From Sva-07 sp963828415 (GTDB taxonomy: Bacteria > Actinomycetota > Acidimicrobiia > Acidimicrobiales > Ilumatobacteraceae), in assembly GCA_963828415.1 (NCBI GenBank), contig CAWHEI010000015.1, forward strand, positions 186,001 through 250,000: 64,000 bases of DNA. Direction: 5' to 3'. The notes beneath the pieces are model-generated. The model was not told the DNA's origin, did no database searches, and worked only from the letters and a program-made list of their open reading frames with translations. Positions 8,038-16,247 of this stretch are shown piece after piece. The stretch's first letter is position 1. Every line of letters begins with the position of its first letter. The position numbers and the translations under genes were made by a program.

Positions 8038-11000
8038 GTCGTCTCCGTGACTGCCTGGGTGGGGTCGATCAGTGAATGCGACACGCATCGCATCGGTTCG
8101 ACGCCGACGCGGCGCACCGCCCGCCCGAGGCGGCGTTCGTCGAGCCGGCGCCGCAGGCGACCCGCGACCTGGGGTCGGCGAAGCTCGTCGGCGCGCACGA
8201 GCGCTGCGTGATAGCTCGGTCGACCGACCGGGAACAGCATCCGGAACACGCCGAACGACACGAGCACCCGCCGATGCAGCACCCGCAACGACCGTGCCCG
8301 CAACGGCGCCTCGCGCTGGGCGCGTTCGCGCATGATCGCCACGGCTTCGTCGAGAAACACGTATTGACAGAGTAGGTAGAAGAAGCTCGGCGGCGTGGCC
8401 AGGAGCGAATCAGACGCCGCCCGAACTGCGCGCTCGGCCGCGGCGAAGTCGGGCTCGGTACGAGCGGCGATCAGCCCTCGACAAACCGACCGGAACAGGA
8501 TCGACACGCCGTCGGCCGGCAGATCGTTGCCTGCGTCGAGGCGACCCTGCGCCTCGGCATCGCGACCCATCGCGAGCAACGCCATCGCCTCGCCGTTGTA
8601 GCCCCACGCGCTCATTCGGGGATCACCACGCGACGAGGCGCTCACCCCCAGCCGCCCATAGCGGTCGAGTGCAGTCTCGAGGTCATTGGCGTAACAGTCG
8701 GCGTACCCGGCCGATGATTCGACAACTTCAGCGATGTACGGCGACCCCCACGTGTCGCAGGCAGCACTCGCCTCGGCCAGCAGTCGAGATGCCGTCTCGA
8801 GATCCCCGTCACCGATCAGACGCATGCCGCGGAACACCTTGGCTTCCGCGACGCCGCTGGGTCCAGCGTCGGCGACGGCGCGGTCCAGGAGGCGGGCGTA
8901 CACGTCGGCGACGCGCCGCAGACCGAGGCTGCGCGAGCCCACCTCGGCCATGCCATACGTCGAGGTCAGCTCGCTGCTGACAGCGCCCTCCTCCGCGAGG
9001 TTCAGCGACGTCAGCGCCACGAACAGCGTGAGCACCGCATCGTCGTCGTCCGACGCCATCAGATTGACCACCCGGAGCGCCGTCAATGCGGCAGTGGCGC
9101 GTTCGCGGGCGTGTTCACTCACGTCGACGCGAGCCCCCCAGAGGCGATGTCGGATCTGACGGACCACCCCCTCGGCGATCACCCGGAACCACTCGCCGAC
9201 CGTCTCCGGAATGGCCACGTCGAGCAGGACGAGCGCCTGGGCGAGTTCCTGACGGTGCTGCTCGAGTGCCCCAGCGCTCCGCGCCGCTTCGGCAAGCGCG
9301 ATGTGCCATCGGGCGCGGGTGACGTGATCGACTGCGAGGCCGTGTCGCGCCGCCAGGTCCTGAGCAGAACTCACGTAGCGTGCCGTCTGCGGACCAGCGA
9401 AGATCGGACCAGAACGAAGCGCCGCGTCGGACAGATACGGAAGCGCCCTCGCCGCGTCGTCGGCCTCGCTCCAATGGTGGGCGAGCAGCTCGACTGCGTC
9501 GGGATCATCGGGCCGTTCGGCCTCGATCATCTCGGCGGCTCGACGATGCAGCGACCGGTGCTGGGCCGGCGTCAACAGGGATGCGGCGACGTCGCGGGTG
9601 ATCGAGTGCTGGAACCGGAAACGATCCCCGTCGACGACGAGCAACCCGCGAGCAACCAGTTCGGTGAGAGCTGCGTCGGCTTGTTCGACCGTCGGTGCCA
9701 TCGGATGCAGCTCGCGCGCCTGGCCGGCGGTGAATCTCGATCCGAGGATGGCTGCCGCCTTCAGCGTCAGGGCAGTGAGTGGTTCGAGACAGTCGACGGT
9801 GCCCGCGACCACGCGATGCACATCGGTCGGCACGACGACCGGTTGCATCGCGGCGGTGATCGCGTGGACCCGAACGAGGTCGCCGACCGGTTCGATCTCG
9901 CCGGCGACCACCGCTGCGTCGACGAGCTGTTCGACCAGGAACGGGTTCCCAGCGGCGTGGCGATGGATTCGATCGACCACCGACTCCGGCACCGCCCGCA
10001 CCCCGAGACGTCGGCGGATGACCTCGGCGACGCCCTCGCGGTCCAAACCCTCCAACTCGATGACCTCGGCGTCGTCCCGACCGACCAGTGCCAACCACAT
10101 CACGACCTCGGGGGCCGAACGACTCTCGACGATCACGGCGGCACCCTCCCGATCGGCGAGCACCGACCCGACCACCTCGAGCGAGGCCGGGTCGAACCAG
10201 TGGGCGTCGTGGATGACGACGATCATCGGGCCGTCCGGCAACGCTTCGCGCAAGTCGCGCTGCAACCCAGCCGAAGCTGCGGAGCGAATCGGTCCGGGCG
10301 CGATGGCCGAGGTGCTGTCCCCGTAGAGCGAGTCGAGCGTGTGCCCAGCCGCCTCGGGCCGCACCTGCCGGAGGAACTGGCTGACGCCACGCAACGGGGT
10401 GTCCCCGAGGATCGGGTGGCCCCGGAACTCGACCAACTCGAGCCCCATCGACGCCGCCTCCGCGATGCCGGCGGCGATCAGTGTCGACTTGCCGGCGCCC
10501 GGGGGACCTTCGAGCACGAGCACCCGGGGACGTTCACCGCGGCGAGCAGCATCCAGGTTCCTGCGGATCTGTTCGAGTTCCCCGCGACGCGCGACGATTC
10601 CCGCTCCCATCGCGGTGCCACCAGGAGTGCCCCCGGCGGCGACGCCGCTGGCACGAGTCGGCACCGACACGGCCACCTCGCCCAAGCCCTTCAGGTCGTA
10701 GTGGACGGTGCGATAGTCGAGACCGGTGTCTGCCAGCCGTGCGGTCTCGGCGTCGACTCGAACCTGTCCGCGTTCGAGTCCGGCGAGCCGCGCAGCGAGG
10801 TTCACGGTGGGCCCGAGACAGGTGAACGTGCGATGGCGGTCGTCGCCGAACGCACCGATGACGGTGGTTCCGGTGGCGATGCCGATCGTCAGCGACAGCC
10901 GCAGCTCCGCCGCCGCCTCGATCGAGCGCAGCGCGGTGTCGACGGCACGCAGCGGTGCATGTTCGGGCGATCGGTCGGCCTGCGTGCCGAACATCGCCGC

Positions 11001-11861
11001 GATCTGCAAGCCCTTCTCGTCCCAGATCAGCTGGTCGATCGGGGCGTCGCCGAGCACGAACAGGCGATGCAGGCCGGCGACCGCGTCGACGATCCGTCCG
11101 GAATCGGTGAGGTGCGACCCGTGCTCGTCGGAGAGCTGGCAGAACAAGACGGTCAGCGGTCGGACCTCGCCGAGCCAGTCGGTCGATGCCGTCTCGCCCG
11201 CCAAGGTCCTCGGCAGCAGGTCGCTCAGCCCCGACGTCGACGTGTCGACCGGCCACGTCGCTGCCGGGCCGCGCCACCCGGCGACCGACTCGTGCTCGTA
11301 CACCGAATCCGGTGCCACGTGCGTCTGAGCTTGCGCCGCCAACGCCGGCGGATCGCCGATCAGCGTCCACACCCGCCGTTCGCCGACGGGGACGAGCAGC
11401 AGCTGGCTGAGACCGGCGGCCAAGCCCACGCGCAGCGACGGCAGGTCGGGCTGATCGCCTCGGAGTTGCGAGATCGAACGGGCAGCCTGCCGGGCACGCC
11501 GACGGACGTCGTCCGGATCGTCGCCGGGGAACACCGCCACCGTGGCGTCGCCGATCCGGACGAGCGTCTGGCCACCGAAGCTGCCGATGATCGAGTCCAT
11601 CGCCGAGTAGCTCCGATCGAGCAGTTCGGTGAGCGAGGCGTGGCCTCGACGACCCAAGCCATCGAGACGCACGACCGTGGGCGTGAACCCGACGAGGTCG
11701 GCGACCAGCGCGATCCCCGGGAGGTCCACCGACGCGGGACCGACGGGATGCTCCGATGCGAGCGCCCTGACCGCGGCGGGAAGGAACCGGCGTTCGGCGG
11801 CAACGATGACGTCGGAGTTCGCTGTCGCCGGCGGCTTCACCGTGACCCTCCGCTCGCCCAT
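8034..11861 (-). CDS. Class III adenylyl cyclase-like domains fused to AAA ATPase and TPR-like region
   Basis: 1275 residues. Order: first cyclase homology domain (about 47-175; ALVADLVGFT, GDATVAVF), second cyclase domain (about 235-390; DEKGLQIAAMFG, LGPTVNLAARLAG), then an ATPase with Walker A GPPGAGKS (452-459) and Walker B MIVVIHDAH (546-554), and a long helical TPR-like C-terminus. This two-cyclase plus ATPase plus TPR order is that of soluble adenylyl cyclase (ADCY10) and related bacterial proteins. In the second domain the first metal Asp is not at its usual place (LFCQLSD), so catalysis is doubtful and a regulatory role possible. The start overlaps the FAD gene by 25 nt. Confidence 0.82.
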   Translation of the reverse strand: MGERRVTVKPPATANSDVIVAAERRFLPAAVRALASEHPVGPASVDLPGIALVADLVGFTPTVVRLDGLGRRGHASLTELLDRSYSAMDSIIGSFGGQTLVRIGDATVAVFPGDDPDDVRRRARQAARSISQLRGDQPDLPSLRVGLAAGLSQLLLVPVGERRVWTLIGDPPALAAQAQTHVAPDSVYEHESVAGWRGPAATWPVDTSTSGLSDLLPRTLAGETASTDWLGEVRPLTVLFCQLSDEHGSHLTDSGRIVDAVAGLHRLFVLGDAPIDQLIWDEKGLQIAAMFGTQADRSPEHAPLRAVDTALRSIEAAAELRLSLTIGIATGTTVIGAFGDDRHRTFTCLGPTVNLAARLAGLERGQVRVDAETARLADTGLDYRTVHYDLKGLGEVAVSVPTRASGVAAGGTPGGTAMGAGIVARRGELEQIRRNLDAARRGERPRVLVLEGPPGAGKSTLIAAGIAEAASMGLELVEFRGHPILGDTPLRGVSQFLRQVRPEAAGHTLDSLYGDSTSAIAPGPIRSAASAGLQRDLREALPDGPMIVVIHDAHWFDPASLEVVGSVLADREGAAVIVESRSAPEVVMWLALVGRDDAEVIELEGLDREGVAEVIRRRLGVRAVPESVVDRIHRHAAGNPFLVEQLVDAAVVAGEIEPVGDLVRVHAITAAMQPVVVPTDVHRVVAGTVDCLEPLTALTLKAAAILGSRFTAGQARELHPMAPTVEQADAALTELVARGLLVVDGDRFRFQHSITRDVAASLLTPAQHRSLHRRAAEMIEAERPDDPDAVELLAHHWSEADDAARALPYLSDAALRSGPIFAGPQTARYVSSAQDLAARHGLAVDHVTRARWHIALAEAARSAGALEQHRQELAQALVLLDVAIPETVGEWFRVIAEGVVRQIRHRLWGARVDVSEHARERATAALTALRVVNLMASDDDDAVLTLFVALTSLNLAEEGAVSSELTSTYGMAEVGSRSLGLRRVADVYARLLDRAVADAGPSGVAEAKVFRGMRLIGDGDLETASRLLAEASAACDTWGSPYIAEVVESSAGYADCYANDLETALDRYGRLGVSASSRGDPRMSAWGYNGEAMALLAMGRDAEAQGRLDAGNDLPADGVSILFRSVCRGLIAARTEPDFAAAERAVRAASDSLLATPPSFFYLLCQYVFLDEAVAIMRERAQREAPLRARSLRVLHRRVLVSFGVFRMLFPVGRPSYHAALVRADELRRPQVAGRLRRRLDERRLGRAVRRVGVEPMRCVSHSLIDPTQAVTETT

Positions 11862-13993
11862 GGTCCTCGGAACGGCGCGAAGTCGGTCTCGCCGTAGATG
11901 GCGATGTCGTCGCCGGTGATCGCCCGAGCGCCGGCGAGACCACCCATCACGGCCGCTTCGATACAGCCGTACCCGAGGCCGGTACGCACCCAGTCGCCGA
12001 CCACGACGAGGCCGTCGAGGCCGGTACCGCCGGGCGTCGGACGCGCGTCCATCGAACCGACGGGCGACTGGCAGTACCGAGCGGTCGGGTCGATGTTGGT
12101 GGACCAGAACTGATCGTCGAGCGCGTCCGCGCTCGACGCGGGATACAACACAGCGTCGTCGAAGCCCGACGCCACCGCATCGGCCGCCGCCGGCCAGAGC
12201 GTGGCCCCGTGCTGGTCGAGCCAGCGCCGCAGATCGTCACCGGCGCGGTCGTGCACGGCAGCCGGGATGCTCGGATCCGGCACCGGCGGCCCGGCCGGAG
12301 CTGCTGGTAGGACGCCGCACAGGTACTGCAACGACTCGGGCGGATCGCCGGGTGTCCAGTGCTCGGCGGCGAGCAGATGGCTCATGTCGGCCCAGGTGTC
12401 GATCGGTGGCGCGAACGCCGTTGCGATCGTGGCGGGCTGCGCGGCGCCCAGATCGCCCGACGTCGGGTTCATCCAGAGTTGGACCCCCTGCGTCGCAACG
12501 GTGGGAATGGCGTCGACCGCAGCGCGTAGCGACGCCGACGAGGCGAGCACGTCGGGCGCCACCATGGGCAGGCACGACGGCGGCAGCCCGAGCACCAGCG
12601 TGTCGAAGTCGCGACCGCGTTCGAGTCGCAGTGTCGACACGTCGGGCCAATCGTTCCACGCCGACTCGAGATCGACGCCCTGCTGTTGCAGCTCCGCGCC
12701 CTGCACGAGCTGGTCGTATCGAGGTGTGGTGGGCCACACCTCCAGGCCGTCCAGATCGACCAGCGGCGAGTAGCGACCGTCGGGCGCCGTGACGGCGACG
12801 GTGGCCTGGACGCCGAACTCGATGGCGAGCACCTGCTTGCTGTCCGGGTCGACTTCGACGCTGCGCAGGACGTGGAAGAACTCGATGGCGACGCCTCGCC
12901 GTTCCAGGGCCTGATGGATGGGGGCGACGACCGTGTCGCCGGCGCCGGCGTTCATCCGCCAGAACACTGCGCCGCTGGAAGCGAGGAGCAGTCGCAACAA
13001 CATGCGCAGCCCGGTGCCGGCCTCGAGGTCGGGGCGCGCCGGATCGCCGTCGATGAAGGCGAAGATGTACGAGTAGGCGCCGCGCACGAATCCGGACCCG
13101 AGCGTGAGATCGTGCGCGCCGGCGCCACGGAGATACGTGGTCAGCTCGGTGTGGTTGATCACGTCGAAACCGTGAGCGAAGACGCCATCTCTCGCGAATC
13201 CCCGCAGGTAGGCGAGACCCAGGTCGACCAGCGCGATGACTTCGAGCAACTCGGAGTCAGCCTCGATCAGGTCATCGAGCCACCCATGCGTGAGTCGTTG
13301 GACGGCGGATGCCGCGGCCTCGAGCTCGGCACACAGCGCCACCGCGCCCGCGTCGAGCAGATGGGCGATCTCGTGGAATCCGGCGAACAGCCAACGGATC
13401 CCCTCGCTGACGTGCCCGGACGTCGGTGGCGGCGCCGAGAGTCCGGTGACCCCCGGCAGTGTCACGTCCGAGGTGTCGGCCATCGAATGCCCCAAGACCG
13501 CGTCCGAGGGTTCGTAGCCCTCGAGCAGCTCCAGGCCGAAGCTCACCATCCGGGCCATCAGGTCGGCCGGCGAACCCAACCGTCCGGCTTCGCCGGGAAG
13601 TTGGTCGTTGCTCGGCACGTTGTCGGTGACGCGCACCCAGTGCTGATCGATCGAACTGAACCACGAGACATCGCTCCACGGACTGAACGCGTCCTGCCAG
13701 GTCGCCAGCGGATGCGTCGGCGGCCGGTCGAGTTCGCCGTAGACCTCTCTGATCATCCAGAAGGCGTTCTCGTAGAAGCCCGACCAGACGTGCAGTCCGT
13801 GCTCTTCGATGCGTCCGTGCCGGTCGAGATTGCGGCCGCTGGCCAGCTTTCCTCCGAGGCGCCATCCCTGCTGGTGGATGGTGACGTCGTACCGTTCCGG
13901 TTGGCGGGAGAGCCAGTAGGCACACGACAACGACGACATGCCGCCACCGACGACGAGCACCCGCTGGGACGTCGCTGGTTGCGTGGCGGACAT
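11837..13993 (-). CDS. Large FAD/NAD(P)-binding amine-oxidase/desaturase-like oxidoreductase
   Basis: 718 residues. An N-terminal Rossmann motif (VLVVGGGMSSLSCAYWLS) is followed by GWRLGGKLASGRN and HGLHVWSGFYENAF, as in phytoene/zeta-carotene desaturase and hydroxysqualene-oxidoreductase relatives. The C-terminal FAD motif is LVVVGDWVRTGLGYGCIEAAVMGG. No signal peptide. The ATG at 13993 has AGGAG a few bases upstream; in-frame sequence further upstream looks non-coding. First gene of a three-gene minus-strand operon with cyclase-ATPase and acetoacetate-decarboxylase-like genes. The substrate is probably an isoprenoid or other lipid; this is inferred. Confidence 0.82.
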   Translation of the reverse strand: MSATQPATSQRVLVVGGGMSSLSCAYWLSRQPERYDVTIHQQGWRLGGKLASGRNLDRHGRIEEHGLHVWSGFYENAFWMIREVYGELDRPPTHPLATWQDAFSPWSDVSWFSSIDQHWVRVTDNVPSNDQLPGEAGRLGSPADLMARMVSFGLELLEGYEPSDAVLGHSMADTSDVTLPGVTGLSAPPPTSGHVSEGIRWLFAGFHEIAHLLDAGAVALCAELEAAASAVQRLTHGWLDDLIEADSELLEVIALVDLGLAYLRGFARDGVFAHGFDVINHTELTTYLRGAGAHDLTLGSGFVRGAYSYIFAFIDGDPARPDLEAGTGLRMLLRLLLASSGAVFWRMNAGAGDTVVAPIHQALERRGVAIEFFHVLRSVEVDPDSKQVLAIEFGVQATVAVTAPDGRYSPLVDLDGLEVWPTTPRYDQLVQGAELQQQGVDLESAWNDWPDVSTLRLERGRDFDTLVLGLPPSCLPMVAPDVLASSASLRAAVDAIPTVATQGVQLWMNPTSGDLGAAQPATIATAFAPPIDTWADMSHLLAAEHWTPGDPPESLQYLCGVLPAAPAGPPVPDPSIPAAVHDRAGDDLRRWLDQHGATLWPAAADAVASGFDDAVLYPASSADALDDQFWSTNIDPTARYCQSPVGSMDARPTPGGTGLDGLVVVGDWVRTGLGYGCIEAAVMGGLAGARAITGDDIAIYGETDFAPFRGPWASGGSR

Positions 13994-14121
13994 CGGGCTC
14001 CTGAATCGTTCGATACTGACCTCGACAACGTACTCCCCCGTACGGCGCGCCGATCCGCCGGCCAACGCGGACCGGGTGGCCGATCTCGCCACCCTGCGAC
14101 CCAGTCGACAAGGATGTCGAC

Positions 14122-14604
14122 ATGTCGACACTGCCCACGGTTCCGCAGTTCGGTGCGCTCCTGCGGTCACACATCGCGAGCGTCCCCGACGCTGCACGCC
14201 CCGCGTTCCTGTCCGGGCTCGAGCGTTCGGCAGCGGCGCGCTACCGGGAGTGGGCCGACGCCGCTGCGGAGCACTCCGCCGTGCTCCTCGACTGCGCCGC
14301 CCGCGAAGACGAGATCGCCGAACTGGTCGCCGGGTTGTTCCCGCTCGACGCCGAGATGCAGCAGGCGGTCGACGACGCGCTCCCGGCCGCCGTCGCCGTG
14401 TACTACGAGGTGTTCGCCCCGTACGACGTGCTCGATCAGCTCTACCTGCAGTCCGAGGCCGAACTGCAAGGTGCGCAGGCATGGGTCGGCATCGCCGCCG
14501 GCATCGACGACGACGCGACTCGTGACGTGCTGGCGCGCTGCACCGCGCTCGAACAAGAGAGCGCCGCTGCCGTGAAGGACCTCCTGGCGACCGTTCGCGT
14601 CTGA
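14122..14604 (+). CDS. Helical protein of unknown function
   Basis: 160 residues, rich in Ala, Glu, Asp and Leu and probably almost entirely alpha-helical; no signal peptide or membrane segment. AAGGA precedes the ATG with normal spacing. It is transcribed away from the FAD-oxidoreductase operon and shares its 128-nt upstream region, hinting at common regulation. I recognise no family. A ferritin-like or four-helix fold is possible, but no metal-binding pattern is obvious. Confidence 0.7.
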   Translation: MSTLPTVPQFGALLRSHIASVPDAARPAFLSGLERSAAARYREWADAAAEHSAVLLDCAAREDEIAELVAGLFPLDAEMQQAVDDALPAAVAVYYEVFAPYDVLDQLYLQSEAELQGAQAWVGIAAGIDDDATRDVLARCTALEQESAAAVKDLLATVRV

Positions 14605-14620
14605 CGTCGCCGTCGCCGCA

Positions 14621-16138
14621 TCACATCAGGCTCGGCACGGCGTGCCCCTCGGGAACGCCCCATCCAGGTTCGTAGCCGAACACCTCGCGGGCTCCCGTTG
14701 CGCCGAAGCGGTCGTCGAGCACGTCGACGTGGTCGAGTGAGATCAGTGCGGGATGCACCACACCGCACGCCCGGCTCAGCGCGAGCAGATCCTTGCGCAG
14801 GGTGATCACGTAGTTCGCGAGCCGAGCAGCCTTCAGCTCCGGATCGAGTCCACGAACCAGCCACGGGTTCTGGGTCGCCACCCCGGTCGGGCACCGTCCG
14901 GTGTGACAACGCTGGGCCTGGATGCACCCGATCGCCATCATCGCCTCGCGGGCGACGTTCACCATGTCGCACCCGAGCCCGAACGCGAGCGTCGACTCGT
15001 GTGGGAAGCCGAGCTTGCCCGACCCGATGAAGACCACTCGATCGGTGATCCCCCGCCGTGCGAACTCGCTGTAGACGCGGCTGAAGCCGACCTTGAACGG
15101 CAGTGCCACCTGGTCGGTGAACACGAGCGGGCCGGCGCCGGTGCCGCCTTCGCCCCCGTCGACAGTGATGAAGTCGACACCCCGTTCGCCCGACACCATC
15201 GCCTCGGCGAGGTCGCTCCAGATGTTCGGCTCGCCGATCGCCGACTTGATCCCCACCGGCAGCCCGGTCGCGTCCGCGATGCGTTCGACGAAGTCGAGCA
15301 ACGAGTCGACGTCGTGGAACTCGGGATGGGCGGCCGGGCTGATGCAGTCCTCTCCCTGAGGCACTCCACGGATCCGACTGATCTCCGCAGTGACCTTCGC
15401 GGCAGGGAGCACTCCGCCCAAGCCGGGCTTGGCGCCCTGACTCAACTTGATCTCGATCGCCCGCACCGGGTTGGTACCGACCGTCTCGACGAGGCGATCG
15501 AGGTCGAATCGGCCGTGGTCGTCGCGGGCGCCGAAGTAGCCGCTGCCCAACTGCCAGATCAGCTCACCGCCGTGCTGGTGGTGCGGCGAGATTCCGCCTT
15601 CGCCGGTGTTGTGTAGGCAGCCGGCGATCTGCGCGCCCTCGTTGAGCGCGGCGATCGCATTCGACGAGAGCGCTCCGTAGCTCATGGCCGACACGTTGAT
15701 GACCGACGACGGCTGGAACGCCTTCGTCCGGCCGCGGGCGGCGCCCATCACCTTCGCAGCGGGAATTCGGTACTGGTCGTCGTAGTCGAGCGCGCCCGGC
15801 AGCGGCGCCGGGATCGGGAACGGCGAGTGCTTGATGATGAAGTAGTTGGGCGAGGTCTCCAGGTCCTTGCTGGTGCCGAACGCGAAGTAGTTGTTCTCCT
15901 GCTTCGACGATGCGTAGATCCAGCGTCGTTGTTCGCGGTTGAACGGCCGCTCTTCGGTGTTGCTGGTCACGATGTACTGGCGCAGCTCGGGGCCGACCTC
16001 TTCGAGGAAATAGCGGGCGTGACCCAACAGTGGGAAGTTGCGCAGGATGGCGTGACGTCGCTGGGTCAGGTCGTAGGCGGTCACCACAGCCGCCGCACCT
16101 GCCGCCACCGCGCCCGCCACCCTGAGTCGCCTCACCAT
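14621..16138 (-). CDS. FMN-binding glutamate synthase-family protein (GltB central-domain type)
   Basis: 505 residues: an N-terminal membrane anchor (about 5-22), then the FMN-binding alpha/beta barrel of glutamate synthase. Landmarks are VSAMSYGALSSNAI, EIKLSQGAKPGLGG, ITVDGGEGGTGAGP, and a Cys cluster GCIQAQRCHTGRCPTGVATQ suited to the 3Fe-4S site. It lacks glutaminase and NAD(P)H domains, so it is a stand-alone family member, probably not classical GOGAT. A -10 box TACGGT lies six bases before the ATG. The substrate is unknown. Confidence 0.87.
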   Translation of the reverse strand: MVRRLRVAGAVAAGAAAVVTAYDLTQRRHAILRNFPLLGHARYFLEEVGPELRQYIVTSNTEERPFNREQRRWIYASSKQENNYFAFGTSKDLETSPNYFIIKHSPFPIPAPLPGALDYDDQYRIPAAKVMGAARGRTKAFQPSSVINVSAMSYGALSSNAIAALNEGAQIAGCLHNTGEGGISPHHQHGGELIWQLGSGYFGARDDHGRFDLDRLVETVGTNPVRAIEIKLSQGAKPGLGGVLPAAKVTAEISRIRGVPQGEDCISPAAHPEFHDVDSLLDFVERIADATGLPVGIKSAIGEPNIWSDLAEAMVSGERGVDFITVDGGEGGTGAGPLVFTDQVALPFKVGFSRVYSEFARRGITDRVVFIGSGKLGFPHESTLAFGLGCDMVNVAREAMMAIGCIQAQRCHTGRCPTGVATQNPWLVRGLDPELKAARLANYVITLRKDLLALSRACGVVHPALISLDHVDVLDDRFGATGAREVFGYEPGWGVPEGHAVPSLM

Positions 16139-16144
16139 GCCTGA

Positions 16145-16150
16145 ACCGTA
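16145..16150 (-). promoter_or_regulatory. -10 box (TACGGT) of the glutamate-synthase-like gene
   Basis: On the minus strand TACGGT sits six bases before the ATG at 16138, which predicts a leaderless transcript. Confidence 0.5.
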
Positions 16151-16235
16151 CGGAGTCGATCCGCCCCGGGTGAAGGGTCTTCGGTCATCGCCGTCTCCGC
16201 ATCACATCAGGCCCGGCGCGGTGTGACGCCTGTGG

Positions 16236-16241
16236 TACACA
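16236..16241 (+). promoter_or_regulatory. -10-like box (TACACA) of the sulfatase gene
   Basis: TACACA ends six bases before the ATG at 16248. It is a weaker match to TANNNT but the spacing equals that of its neighbours. Confidence 0.4.
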
Positions 16242-16247
16242 CGCGCG

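Noticed and set aside
9111..11897. Very long frame on the plus strand
   Set aside because: It is the antisense shadow of the cyclase-ATPase gene; composition is Arg/His-rich with no domain, typical of high-GC antisense frames.
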